Shown: positions 6,736 to 12,857 of the stretch, one piece after another | How the letters are laid out: each line of letters begins with the position of its first letter | Position numbering within the stretch: position 1 is the first letter of the stretch | DNA from: CAG-791 sp045117315 | GTDB taxonomy: Bacteria; Bacillota; Clostridia; Lachnospirales; Lachnospiraceae | Direction of reading: 5' to 3' | Length of the DNA stretch: 12,857 nt | Assembly: GCA_045117315.1 (NCBI GenBank) | Contig: JBGUNJ010000184.1 | Coordinates: 1 to 12,857, forward strand | The notes under the pieces: generated by a model | Databases searched by the model: none | Seen by the model: the letters and a program-made list of their open reading frames with translations, nothing else | Told to the model about the DNA's origin: nothing | Program-made: the position numbers and the translations under genes

Positions 6736-8709
6736 TCAGTTTTCAGGCTTTTGTTCCACGATCACGATACGTCCCTGTCCATACGGATCAGCGTACTCTT
6801 CTCCGACCACACCTCCGCTGGCCGAGATGTAATCAGACATCAGCTGGACATCGATTCCATAATTTCTGGCGACCACTTCGCATCCATCAAACATCGAGAA
6901 GCCGTCTCCATGATCCAGAAGAGTATACTCGAGGCTGCAGACTGTATAAGTCTTCCCGGGATCCAGATCCTGGTCTCCGACTTTTACATTGCGCACGCGT
7001 CTCTCTCCCGACACTCCTTTGAAGTAAGAATACTCGTCCGCTTCACAGGTACTGTCTATATAGGTGTGTATTTCATAACTGAGCCCCGAAACCTGAAGGA
7101 ACCCACCGTTTTCACCCGGGACTGACCTGGCCCCCCATTCAAGAGCATCCAGAATCTGCTGTCCGGTCAGCTTCACAATACAGGTATCACTGTTAAACGG
7201 ACATGTCGTCAACAGGTCTTTCATGGTGATTTTTCCCTTACTGATAGAAGCTCTGAGACCTCCTCCGTTGGACAAGCCGATGTCCGCTCCGCTATGTATT
7301 CTGAATGAATCCGCAACAAAGTCTCCCAGATTTGTTTCCGCGCGGCGGACCATCCGGACAGGAAGCCCCTGGGAATCTTTTTCCTCAGGATCATTAATCG
7401 TCAGTTCTGCCACTGTCTCACCGATTTGATATTCGATTTCCTTGTCAGCTTCCTCCTCTATCCGGTCTGCCTCCTCCGCAATCTTATTATTAAATCCAAA
7501 GAGCGAAGGTACGGATTGTTTATTCTCCCAGGTCCAGATATTTGTATCCAGTATTTTTCCCTCTGACGAGATATGGCTGTATCCGATACAGTTCAGCTTT
7601 GTCCCGACTGCGGAACGGACCACTTCTTTCCCGTCTTTGTTTTTCATTACTATCTGGTCAGTGTCGTGGCTGTGACCGTCCAGAACGACATCTATTCCGT
7701 TCGTGTTCGCAATGACATCCGCATAGGTCCAGGGTCTGCATTCGTCCTGGTTTCCAAGGTGAGCCACCAGATAAATCAGATCAGCTCCCTCTGCTCTCGC
7801 GTCATCTACCGCTTTCTGCACTGCGGTGTACAGTTTTTTACCTGTTTCATCCTGCTCAAAGCCATAGATCCAGTCGCCCTTCTCGTTCTGGAAAAAGGCG
7901 GGATGGGAAGTGATGAGAGTGCAGGGAGTCGTCACGCCGACAAAACCGATTTTGACATTTCCGACTTTTTTGATGATATAAGGATCGAAAACCAGCTTAT
8001 CCTCTTTGACAAAATTACAGCAGATATATGGAAATGAGGCTTCCCCGGCTAGTTTGAAAAACTGCTCCGTTCCGTAATCAAAGTCATGGTTTCCGGGAAT
8101 CGCCAGATCATATTCCATCTCATTCATCAGTTTGACGATCGACTCTCCCTTGGAAACAAGTCCTATGACATCTCCCTGCATCGAGTCTCCGTCATCCACG
8201 AGCAGTGTCTCATAGCCCTGCTTTTTCAGCGTCTCGCGGATCTGATACAGGCCTGCGAGTCCGAATCCATCTTCAACACCGCAGTGTATATCGCTGGTAA
8301 AGAGGATCATGATATCTTTCTTTTCCTGATCTTCTTTCTTGTCCTGATCCTCTTTCTTGTCCTTGCTTTCTTTGCTGTCCTGCTCTTCCTTCTTTTTCTG
8401 TTCTTCTTTGCTGTCCTGTTCTTCCTTCTTCTGTTCTTCTTTCTTGTCCTGGCTTTCTTTGCTGTCATTCTGGCCGGACTGGTTTTTTTCTTCAGAAGCG
8501 ATCGTCACAGCGGCATTTTCGTCCACCAGCTTGTCCAGGTCGACCTCCTCCACTGCCTCCTCTGTCACTATACCGTCAATAGAGTCTGTCGCTTCCGTTC
8601 CCCCATTCTCTGAGGGTGCCGTTTCCTGCGCGGCTCCAAAGACAGAAACGCACAGGAGAAATACCATCACAGCCAGTGCCGCCGACCTCTGCAGAATCTT
8701 CTTTTTCAT
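6736..8709 (-). CDS. Exported 5'-nucleotidase / metallophosphoesterase (UshA/YfkN type)
   Basis: Probably releases phosphate from nucleotides (or cyclic nucleotides) outside the membrane for salvage. It has 657 residues from the ATG at 8709. A signal peptide covers 1-27 (MKKK, then a hydrophobic run, FGAA^Q). An acidic segment and a K/E/D/Q linker (about 74-131) follow. The two-metal phosphoesterase domain is at 133-390: SDIHCG (139-144), DDGDSMQGD (172-180), GNHDFDYG (206-213), AHLG (316-319) and DGHSHD (344-349), so all metal ligands are present. The C-terminal 5'-nucleotidase domain is at about 455-650 with NGGGLR (481-486) and GFLQVSGLSY (536-545). No lipobox or LPXTG anchor is seen. AAGGAGG lies 14 bases before the ATG but only 8 before an in-frame TTG at 8715, so TTG may be the true start. 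A 160-base gap separates it from the upstream cassette. The exact substrate cannot be read from sequence. Confidence 0.92.
   Translation of the reverse strand: MKKKILQRSAALAVMVFLLCVSVFGAAQETAPSENGGTEATDSIDGIVTEEAVEEVDLDKLVDENAAVTIASEEKNQSGQNDSKESQDKKEEQKKEEQDSKEEQKKKEEQDSKESKDKKEDQDKKEDQEKKDIMILFTSDIHCGVEDGFGLAGLYQIRETLKKQGYETLLVDDGDSMQGDVIGLVSKGESIVKLMNEMEYDLAIPGNHDFDYGTEQFFKLAGEASFPYICCNFVKEDKLVFDPYIIKKVGNVKIGFVGVTTPCTLITSHPAFFQNEKGDWIYGFEQDETGKKLYTAVQKAVDDARAEGADLIYLVAHLGNQDECRPWTYADVIANTNGIDVVLDGHSHDTDQIVMKNKDGKEVVRSAVGTKLNCIGYSHISSEGKILDTNIWTWENKQSVPSLFGFNNKIAEEADRIEEEADKEIEYQIGETVAELTINDPEEKDSQGLPVRMVRRAETNLGDFVADSFRIHSGADIGLSNGGGLRASISKGKITMKDLLTTCPFNSDTCIVKLTGQQILDALEWGARSVPGENGGFLQVSGLSYEIHTYIDSTCEADEYSYFKGVSGERRVRNVKVGDQDLDPGKTYTVCSLEYTLLDHGDGFSMFDGCEVVARNYGIDVQLMSDYISASGGVVGEEYADPYGQGRIVIVEQKPEN
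8317..8466 (-). repeat. Low-complexity charged linker of the 5'-nucleotidase
   Basis: About 50 codons (residues 82-131) encode repeats such as EEQDSKE, DKKED and EEQKK made almost only of K, E, D, Q and S. The DNA is built from imperfect TCTTTCTTGTCCTG-like units. It links the signal peptide region to the enzyme domain and may act as a flexible spacer through the cell wall. Copy number is likely to vary between strains. Confidence 0.75.
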
Positions 8710-8774
8710 GATCAAATACCCTGCCTCCTTCCGTGTTTCACTACCATTTTCCACTATCGCTTTTTATTGTTTTT

Positions 8775-8814
8775 ACTTTCGTTCTTCTCTTTCGACTTTC
8801 GTTCTTCTCTTTCG
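8775..8814. repeat. Perfect tandem duplication of a 20-mer upstream of the 5'-nucleotidase
   Basis: ACTTTCGTTCTTCTCTTTCG occurs twice without interruption at 8775-8794 and 8795-8814, with a partial third CGTTTCGT after it. It is purine-rich on the minus (coding) strand and lies in the 160-base spacer before the 5'-nucleotidase gene. No convincing promoter was recognised in this spacer. Confidence 0.9.
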
Positions 8815-8868
8815 TTTCGTGAAATTCTCTTCGGCCTTTGATTATGAAATGCTGGCGGTTTTACGGAC

Positions 8869-9405
8869 TTAAGGGCCGATATGAATGACCGCTGTCCTTC
8901 GAAATGCAGAAATAATCCGTATAACCGCGGACCAGGCAAGTGTCAGACAGTAGCCCAGAATAAGCATCTTTCTCCTCCTGATAAAAACAATGCATCCCAA
9001 TGCGATCAGAAAGTCAAAAGAGCCTGCCAGTACATTTCTCCTGTAATCCGGAGACTTGTACCGCTTTGCCTCCAGCCCTCTCAGAATATTTATCAGACCT
9101 GTAAACGCGTGATATCCCAGCAGATACATCACCACATACAGACGCGGAAAGTCACTGAGGGCAGCCGTAAACATGCCAAAATCCAGAATGAAGACAGCTG
9201 TAAAAAGAACGTACCGTCCCCCCACCATATGCCGCGCCATTGAAAAATAATAATAAAGATAATGGATTCCGGTCAAAAACAGCGAAATGCCCAATATCAT
9301 GGCCGCAAATTCCAGCCCCACATCCGGATTCCTGAAAAGAATCCAGCTGCAGATAATCATGAGCACACCGGAAACAATATTGAATACTCGACTGGTCCTG
9401 CTCAT
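8869..9405 (-). CDS. Six-helix integral membrane protein, HdeD/DUF308-like
   Basis: 178 residues with six predicted membrane helices at about 7-24, 29-53, 64-82, 89-110, 124-142 and 146-167. The pattern of short helices paired with G-rich turns (FNIVSGVLMIICSWILF, then GISLFLTGIHYLYYYF) matches the HdeD/DUF308 type, whose general biochemical role is not established. The first helix pair opens with a short arginine-containing N-terminus. Its ATG overlaps the stop of the upstream gene as ATGA (9402-9405), so the two are probably translationally coupled. It is the last gene of a three-gene cassette; the next gene down is separated by 160 bases. Family call is moderate, membrane topology good, function unknown. 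Confidence 0.75.
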   Translation of the reverse strand: MSRTSRVFNIVSGVLMIICSWILFRNPDVGLEFAAMILGISLFLTGIHYLYYYFSMARHMVGGRYVLFTAVFILDFGMFTAALSDFPRLYVVMYLLGYHAFTGLINILRGLEAKRYKSPDYRRNVLAGSFDFLIALGCIVFIRRRKMLILGYCLTLAWSAVIRIISAFRRTAVIHIGP

Positions 9406-10568
9406 TTCGCTTTTTTATTCCTTTCCTGTTCCACAAGTATCAGGTAATCTCTGATTCCACTGAACCCATTCTTATGATAATCGATCGAAAAGCCTGCCAG
9501 GAGATTTCCCGATTTGAAGATCTTGTCTGTCACCATGCTCTTCTGAGCCATGGCCGCAAGAAAGAATTTTCCCAGATAAGTGCTGCCCCTGTCTTTTTTC
9601 GCCGACCGGAGATATTCGCCCTGATACTTTTGTATGTCAAAATCCACGATCTGCCGTCCTGAGATCTTTTCTCCCAGTTTTTTCCAATCCTCTGAAGCAT
9701 CCTTTCTTCTCTTTTTCAAGATTTCATGGATCTCTTTTTCCCACAAATGGACAGCTGCTCTGTCATAGCAGCCCTTATCAAAAGTCTTATATACGCCCCG
9801 CAGATATTTCATCGCATAAACCATCTGACAGAACGCGTCGAAATAATCTGATGGATTATCTTTTATGACTACCTTGTAATCTGCCCAGGCCGGAAGATAT
9901 TTATATCTGGCAAAACTATAATCCGGAAAATGGCCTGCCCTGCCGTGGCCCAGATTCATGATGGAATTCTCACTGCCCTGCAGGGGTGTGCTGACAAAAA
10001 AGCCTTTATCGATATCGTCTTCCAGAGAGGGATTGTGATGGAAAACAATCTGAGTCTCCCGGCATTCATCCCCCTCTCCGGACAGCTCATAAAAATAATG
10101 GTTGGTATTGTTGATGACCAGAGAAGGTGTGCCCGCGAAATACCGGTGCGCCCACGTATCCGCCAGCACATGCATGGCGATCCCGGCTGCCTGCCGGGAA
10201 CCTCCCTTAGCCAGGCTGACCGTGTCGACCAGAAGGTCACTGTTCACGTCACAGATGAGCCTGTATTTATTCAAATATCTGCGGGAGCTCCCCTTTTTCT
10301 CAGCATTCAGATCATAGGGAAGGAAATGAAAAGAAGCCCAGATCCTGGTGGTTTCCTGCTGGCTGATAATGTCTTTCCTCTGATCCATCAGTTCCAAAGG
10401 CAGCTGAGTCGTAGCCGCGGACAAAGGAGCTTTAAGCCCGGACAGCAGGCTTTTGCTGCAACAGTCCACAAACTGCGCGCTGTAACATATTTCAAGACTC
10501 TCACTGTGGGAATAACCCGCAATGCACGCCGCACAATAAGTCGCATAATAATGAAAATCAATCTGCAT
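9402..10568 (-). CDS. DUF6765-like protein with zinc phospholipase C/P1-nuclease-like metal motifs
   Basis: 388 residues from the ATG at 10568, no signal peptide, apparently cytosolic. Candidate metal ligands occur in the order expected for the trinuclear-zinc PLC/P1 fold: D4 and H6 (MQIDFHYY), D35 (AQFVD), H133-x3-D137-x3-H141 (HVLADTWAH) and H208/H213/D216 (GHGRAGHFPD). From memory, HVLADTWAH plus a DFHYYATYCAA start are features of the uncharacterised DUF6765 family; I could not search. A C-terminal region rich in Lys and Trp/Tyr (270-330) looks helical. The start is uncertain: an in-frame ATG at 10610 would add 14 residues, and both have weak ribosome binding sites (GGAAG five bases upstream of 10568). 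The internal start was preferred because MQIDFHYY looks like the family N-terminus. It lies between two membrane-protein genes and overlaps the next one by four bases. Substrate unknown. Confidence 0.78.
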   Translation of the reverse strand: MQIDFHYYATYCAACIAGYSHSESLEICYSAQFVDCCSKSLLSGLKAPLSAATTQLPLELMDQRKDIISQQETTRIWASFHFLPYDLNAEKKGSSRRYLNKYRLICDVNSDLLVDTVSLAKGGSRQAAGIAMHVLADTWAHRYFAGTPSLVINNTNHYFYELSGEGDECRETQIVFHHNPSLEDDIDKGFFVSTPLQGSENSIMNLGHGRAGHFPDYSFARYKYLPAWADYKVVIKDNPSDYFDAFCQMVYAMKYLRGVYKTFDKGCYDRAAVHLWEKEIHEILKKRRKDASEDWKKLGEKISGRQIVDFDIQKYQGEYLRSAKKDRGSTYLGKFFLAAMAQKSMVTDKIFKSGNLLAGFSIDYHKNGFSGIRDYLILVEQERNKKAK

Positions 10569-10657
10569 AGTGTCTTCCCGGCGGAAATTCGCGCTGAACT
10601 CTTCAGCCATTAATCCTGTTCTTCCGCCCCGCCTGTATTATTCTGAAAACCTGATAT

Positions 10658-11164
10658 TTATTCTCTGTAAAAAACGCCCAGTTCTTCATCCTCCCTGGCT
10701 TTTATGATCGCGGCAAGCCTTCTGGCTCTGTACACTGCGACCAAAAGTTCTACCAGCAGAACCAAAGATGTAATATCAATAAACAAAAGGACGATCTGAT
10801 CGATTACATCGTGCTGGAGAGAAAAGACCATAATACGGCTGAATAATTTGCCTACATGCATGACAGCGAGAACACCTGTCAGAAAGACATAAAAAGAACC
10901 CGCTTTCTCTCCTCTCCCCTCCAGCCGGGAACAGCAGCCTATGATGACCCGGAGCAGAAATTCAACCGCCAGATTGATTCCGAGCAGACTGATGACAATC
11001 CGGGGTGGCAGATTTCCGGGGCTGATTCCCTCCAGAGTCTCGACGCCGTTGTATGAAAGAATATTGATCGCGATTCCCTTAAAAAGGCCCCAGACCGAAA
11101 AGAACATGGTTCCGGTACCCACTATATAAATAATATCAAGATTTTTTCTAAGTTCTATTTCCAT
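10658..11164 (-). CDS. Four-helix membrane protein of unknown function
   Basis: I do not recognise this 168-residue protein. Four hydrophobic segments at about 8-35, 56-79, 88-113 and 119-152 predict an integral membrane protein, followed by a charged cytosolic tail (KAREDEELGVFYRE). No catalytic motif or cysteine pattern is evident. AGAGGA six bases before the ATG at 11164 supports the start. It is the first gene of the minus-strand cassette, 89 bases ahead of the DUF6765-like gene (47 if that gene starts at its upstream ATG), with a -10 box about 150 bases upstream. Its codons are noticeably more A/T-rich (ATA, AGA, AAT) than those of pheT, glgA or azlC. It is probably a partner of the two genes that follow. 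Confidence 0.8.
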   Translation of the reverse strand: MEIELRKNLDIIYIVGTGTMFFSVWGLFKGIAINILSYNGVETLEGISPGNLPPRIVISLLGINLAVEFLLRVIIGCCSRLEGRGEKAGSFYVFLTGVLAVMHVGKLFSRIMVFSLQHDVIDQIVLLFIDITSLVLLVELLVAVYRARRLAAIIKAREDEELGVFYRE

Positions 11165-11273
11165 CGGGATTCCTCTGCACCATATATTCCTTCGGCTGTT
11201 TTTCTTTGCCCGTGTTTCTTTTTTTGCTTTTCTTTATCCGTTTTTCTCAGCCGCTTTCATTTGAACGCATTTG

Positions 11274-11297
11274 AACAGCCACAATTCTCCGGCTGTT
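11274..11297 (-). other. Leader hairpin upstream of the membrane-protein cassette
   Basis: AACAGCC (11274-11280) and GGCTGTT (11291-11297) form a 7-bp stem with a 10-base loop in the approximately 145-base leader between the predicted promoter and the gene starting at 11164. No T-run follows on the minus strand, so it is not an obvious terminator. The rest of 11165-11310 is purine-rich on that strand and shows no gene. Confidence 0.4.
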
Positions 11298-11311
11298 TTT
11301 CCTGTTGTTCT

Positions 11312-11317
11312 ATTATA
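11312..11317 (-). promoter_or_regulatory. Probable -10 box for the three-gene membrane cassette
   Basis: A perfect TATAAT on the minus strand, preceded by T-rich sequence. The best -35 at 17 bases (TTACTA) is poor. It is the only convincing -10 upstream of the cassette, which makes it the likely start of a 10658-11164, 9402-10568, 8869-9405 transcript. Confidence 0.55.
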
Positions 11318-11371
11318 AAATAAACAGGGCAAAATAGTAAAGAAAGGCTGTCCGGATGAAATCGGATAGGA

Positions 11372-11460
11372 CCAGTCTGGGTTACAGTTCAGGCCCTGCT
11401 GAAAACAATGCACAAAAGGCGCTCCAAGAATCAGGTGGGCCTGAACTGTAACCAGCCTGG
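11372..11460. repeat. Long imperfect inverted repeat (strong hairpin) between divergent genes
   Basis: Arms 11372-11396 and 11437-11460 are complementary over 23 bp with one mismatch and one bulged G. Within them, 17 bases (GGTTACAGTTCAGGCCC at 11380-11396 with 11437-11453) pair perfectly. A further CTGA/TCAG helix (11399-11402 with 11431-11434) continues after a 2x2 internal loop, leaving a 28-base loop. There is no adjacent T-run on either strand, no obvious target duplication and no gene inside. It could be a mobile palindromic element, a small structured RNA or a regulatory stem. Confidence 0.85.
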
Positions 11461-11518
11461 CAAAAATAAGTGTATTTTTTATCATGAAATTGATACAATG
11501 GCTGTTGTGTATTTTAAT

Positions 11519-11599
11519 CACGGCTATTGCGCGATGAAGCGGGTTTCCTTTTCTGCGCGCGTATCCCATGTCTGAAGTCACGGGTATTGCCCGAGGAAG
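11519..11599. repeat. Imperfect 21-base direct repeat with 60-base spacing
   Basis: CACGGCTATTGCGCGATGAAG at 11519-11539 recurs as a relative at 11579-11599, with 18 of 21 bases matching (differences at positions 6, 13 and 17). The second copy contains a GGG-TATTG-CCC mini-palindrome created by two compensating changes. Both lie upstream of the azlC -10 box and could be operator-like sites, but no regulator can be named. Confidence 0.6.
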
Positions 11600-11608
11600 A
11601 ACAAATCG

Positions 11609-11636
11609 CTGAATATCCGGATTTGTAAAGTATAAT
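11609..11636 (+). promoter_or_regulatory. Probable azlCD promoter
   Basis: A perfect TATAAT at 11631-11636, 80 bases before the azlC ATG. The candidate -35 (CTGAAT at 11609-11614, 16-base spacer) is weak, suggesting that an activator may be needed. The predicted start falls at about 11643, the first base of the tandem repeat below. Confidence 0.6.
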
Positions 11637-11642
11637 CGAAAG

Positions 11643-11689
11643 AATTAACAACAGGAACTATTTAGAAAATTAACAACAGGAACTATTTA
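11643..11689 (+). repeat. 22-base perfect direct repeat in the azlC leader
   Basis: A 22-base unit (AATTAACAACAGGAACTA plus TTTA) occurs at 11643-11664 and 11668-11689, separated by three bases (period 25). It lies between the TATAAT box and the azlC ribosome binding site (AAGGAAG at 11704-11710). It may be a duplicated binding site or a recent slippage duplication of the transcribed leader. Confidence 0.9.
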
Positions 11690-11716
11690 ACAATATTTAA
11701 AAAAAGGAAGAAAAAA

Positions 11717-12403
11717 ATGAACCGCAAGCTTATCAGGCAGGCCTTTCTCAAGACGCTCCCTGTCCTGGCAGGGTATATCGTTCTGGGAATCGGTTTCGGA
11801 ATACTGTTGAGGAACGCGGGATACGGTGTCCTGTGGGCCTTTGCCATGAGCGCTTTTATCTACGCCGGATCCATGCAGTACGTGGGAGTGAGTCTGCTCG
11901 CAGGGGGAGCCTCAGTCATCACCACAGCCCTGGCGACGATCATGGTGAACGCGCGCCATCTTTTTTACAGTATTTCCATGGTCGACCGCTATAAGGACGC
12001 CGGGAATTACCGTCCCTACATGATTTTCGCCCTGACCGACGAAACTTATTCTCTTCTGAGTGACGGGCATGCTCCCTCCGAGGGGAATCCCAACCTCTAC
12101 CGCTTCCTTGTCTCTCTCTTCAACCAAAGCTACTGGGTGACCGGCAGCGTGCTGGGGAGCCTGCTCGGTGCTGTACTGCCCTTTTCAACCGCGGGAATCG
12201 AGTTTTCCATGACAGCGCTTTTCATCGCCTCTTTCACTGAGCAGTGGCTCTGTACACACGATCACATTCCCGCCCTGACAGGACTCCTGAGCACTCTTGC
12301 CTGTCTCCTGATCCTGGGACCGGGCAGGTTCCTGATTCCCGCCATGCTGCTCATCACCCTCGTGCTGACGCTGCTCCGCGGCAGAGTGGAGGCAGATTCA
12401 TGA
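11717..12403 (+). CDS. azlC: AzlC-family branched-chain amino acid exporter, large subunit
   Basis: The large membrane subunit of the AzlCD (LIV-E, YgaZ/YgaH-type) exporter, which pushes branched-chain amino acids or analogues out of the cell. It has 228 residues, standard for the family. Diagnostic parts are the N-terminal LPVLAGYIVLGIGFGILL helix (about 14-31), the signature FAMSAFIYAGSMQYVGVSLL (about 42-61), NARHLFYSISMVDR (78-91) and FALTDETYSLL (104-114), followed by further hydrophobic helices. AAGGAAG ends six bases before the ATG. The stop overlaps the azlD start as ATGA (12400-12403), the usual coupled arrangement. A TATAAT box, a repeat-bearing leader and no visible T-box precede it. 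It is on the opposite strand to everything to its left. Family call is very secure; the actual exported substrate is not proven by sequence. Confidence 0.96.
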   Translation: MNRKLIRQAFLKTLPVLAGYIVLGIGFGILLRNAGYGVLWAFAMSAFIYAGSMQYVGVSLLAGGASVITTALATIMVNARHLFYSISMVDRYKDAGNYRPYMIFALTDETYSLLSDGHAPSEGNPNLYRFLVSLFNQSYWVTGSVLGSLLGAVLPFSTAGIEFSMTALFIASFTEQWLCTHDHIPALTGLLSTLACLLILGPGRFLIPAMLLITLVLTLLRGRVEADS

Positions 12404-12699
12404 AGGAAATCACTCTGATCGCGGTCATGTCTGTCGTGACTATTCTGCTGCGCTTTCTCCCCTTTCTGGTCATCCGAGGGAAGACTCCTCCCTATATCGC
12501 CTATCTGGGGAAAGTACTGCCCTCCGCTATTATAGGCATGCTTGTAGTCTATTGTCTCAAAGACGTGAACTGTCTTTCCGCTCCTTACGGGCTTCCCGAA
12601 CTGGCGGCGTCAGCCTGTGTGGTCATACTGCAGGTATTGCGGCGGAACTCCCTGCTCAGCATTCTCGCGGGAACGATCCTGTATATGCTGCTGACCTGA
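12400..12699 (+). CDS. azlD: AzlD-family branched-chain amino acid exporter, small subunit
   Basis: The small hydrophobic partner that forms the AzlCD export complex in the membrane. It has 99 residues with about four short helices. It shows the family hallmarks: an N-terminal helix ending in LLRFLPFLVI (about 17-26), GKVLPSAIIGMLVVYCL (37-53), and a closing helix LSILAGTILYMLLT. The start at 12400 overlaps the azlC stop (ATGA), and GGAGG lies seven bases upstream inside the azlC coding sequence, supporting coupled translation. A strong terminator begins 13 bases after the stop, so the operon is two genes only. Length is at the short end of the family, with nothing missing that can be recognised. 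Confidence 0.95.
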   Translation: MKEITLIAVMSVVTILLRFLPFLVIRGKTPPYIAYLGKVLPSAIIGMLVVYCLKDVNCLSAPYGLPELAASACVVILQVLRRNSLLSILAGTILYMLLT

Positions 12700-12712
12700 A
12701 ATACCGATAATC

Positions 12713-12759
12713 AAAATCCCGCCCCGCTGAGGTTTTTTGCCTCGGCGGAGCGGGATTTT
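12713..12759. terminator. Strong, possibly bidirectional terminator after azlD
   Basis: A hairpin of about 19 pairs in 20: AAAATCCCGC (12713-12722) with GCGGGATTTT (12750-12759), then CCCGCTGAGG (12723-12732) with CCTCGGCGGA (12740-12749; one mismatch and one G-U), and a TTTTTTG loop. T-runs occur at both ends (TTTT on each strand), so it can stop azlCD transcripts and transcripts entering from the right. Confidence 0.9.
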
Positions 12760-12763
12760 ATGT

Positions 12764-12856
12764 TTACCTGATTATTCTTATTATGATGTAAAGGTCAAAA
12801 GCCAGGAAAAGGCTCTGAGTCTCGTCAATATGCACATACAACCGCAGGACCATTGC
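12764..12856 (-). CDS. Possible C-terminal end of a gene entering from the right edge
   Basis: A frame open from the window edge to a TAA at 12764-12766 gives about 30 residues ending FLAFDLYIIIRIIR. Its stop lies only a few bases before the bidirectional terminator, which is the position expected for a convergent gene. At this length an open frame is unremarkable, and a second minus-strand frame is also open here, so the call is weak. No function can be suggested. Confidence 0.2.
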   Translation of the reverse strand, partial: AMVLRLYVHIDETQSLFLAFDLYIIIRIIR

Positions 12857-12857
12857 G

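Noticed and set aside
8317..8466. CRISPR-like array
   Set aside because: Repeats are short, imperfect, without spacers and in frame within a protein linker.
8086..8872. Hydrophobic plus-strand frames opposite the 5'-nucleotidase linker
   Set aside because: The Leu/Phe/Ser runs are the reverse complement of the Lys/Glu/Asp linker repeats and not a membrane protein.
11372..11460. Integron attC site or IS end
   Set aside because: No GTTRRRY/RYYYAAC boxes in the required arrangement, no integrase or transposase nearby and no target-site duplication seen.
11234..11581. 115-codon minus-strand frame across the intergenic region
   Set aside because: It spans the hairpin arms and the cassette promoter, has no ribosome binding site and no family resemblance.
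11579..11716. T-box in front of azlC
   Set aside because: No GGGTGGNACCGCG sequence or terminator/antiterminator pair is present; the only T-box in the window belongs to pheS.

Overview
This window looks like a chromosomal segment of a low-to-moderate GC Clostridia, most likely Lachnospiraceae-like. The evidence is a T-box-controlled pheS-pheT pair, a bacterial glycogen synthase, AGGAGG-type ribosome binding sites, sigma-A promoters and lysine/alanine-rich extensions. The assignment is an inference; there is no rRNA or marker that settles it. No tRNA, rRNA, CRISPR array, transposase or prophage gene is visible.

Layout. Positions 1-4253 (minus strand) hold phenylalanyl-tRNA synthetase: a strong promoter at 4191-4219, a long Phe T-box leader with its terminator at 3798-3826, pheS, a 177-base spacer built from degenerate 10-base repeats, and pheT running off the left edge. 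The promoter sits directly against the terminator hairpin of the gene upstream. Positions 4484-6433 (minus) encode a glycogen synthase (glgA) with an unusual N-terminal extension of about 165 residues rich in Lys/Ala/Thr/Pro. It has its own extended -10 promoter and an upstream field of short direct repeats. Positions 6736-8709 (minus) encode an exported 5'-nucleotidase/metallophosphoesterase with a long charged linker.

Positions 8869-11164 (minus) hold a compact three-gene set: a four-helix membrane protein, a cytosolic protein with a zinc phospholipase C/P1-nuclease-like metal motif set (DUF6765-like), and a six-helix HdeD/DUF308-like membrane protein. The last two overlap by an ATGA. These genes use more A/T-ending codons than their neighbours. 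This cassette is the best candidate for an uncharacterised system.

Positions 11165-11716 are intergenic and divergent. They contain a promoter on each strand, a long imperfect hairpin (11372-11460), a 60-base-spaced direct repeat and a 22-base tandem repeat in the azlC leader. Positions 11717-12699 (plus) are azlC-azlD, a branched-chain amino acid exporter pair overlapping by ATGA. They end in a strong terminator that may be bidirectional and may be shared with a gene entering from the right edge.

Functionally the segment is a mosaic: aminoacylation regulated by uncharged tRNA-Phe, glycogen synthesis, extracellular nucleotide salvage, amino acid export, and one unexplained membrane/metal-enzyme cassette.
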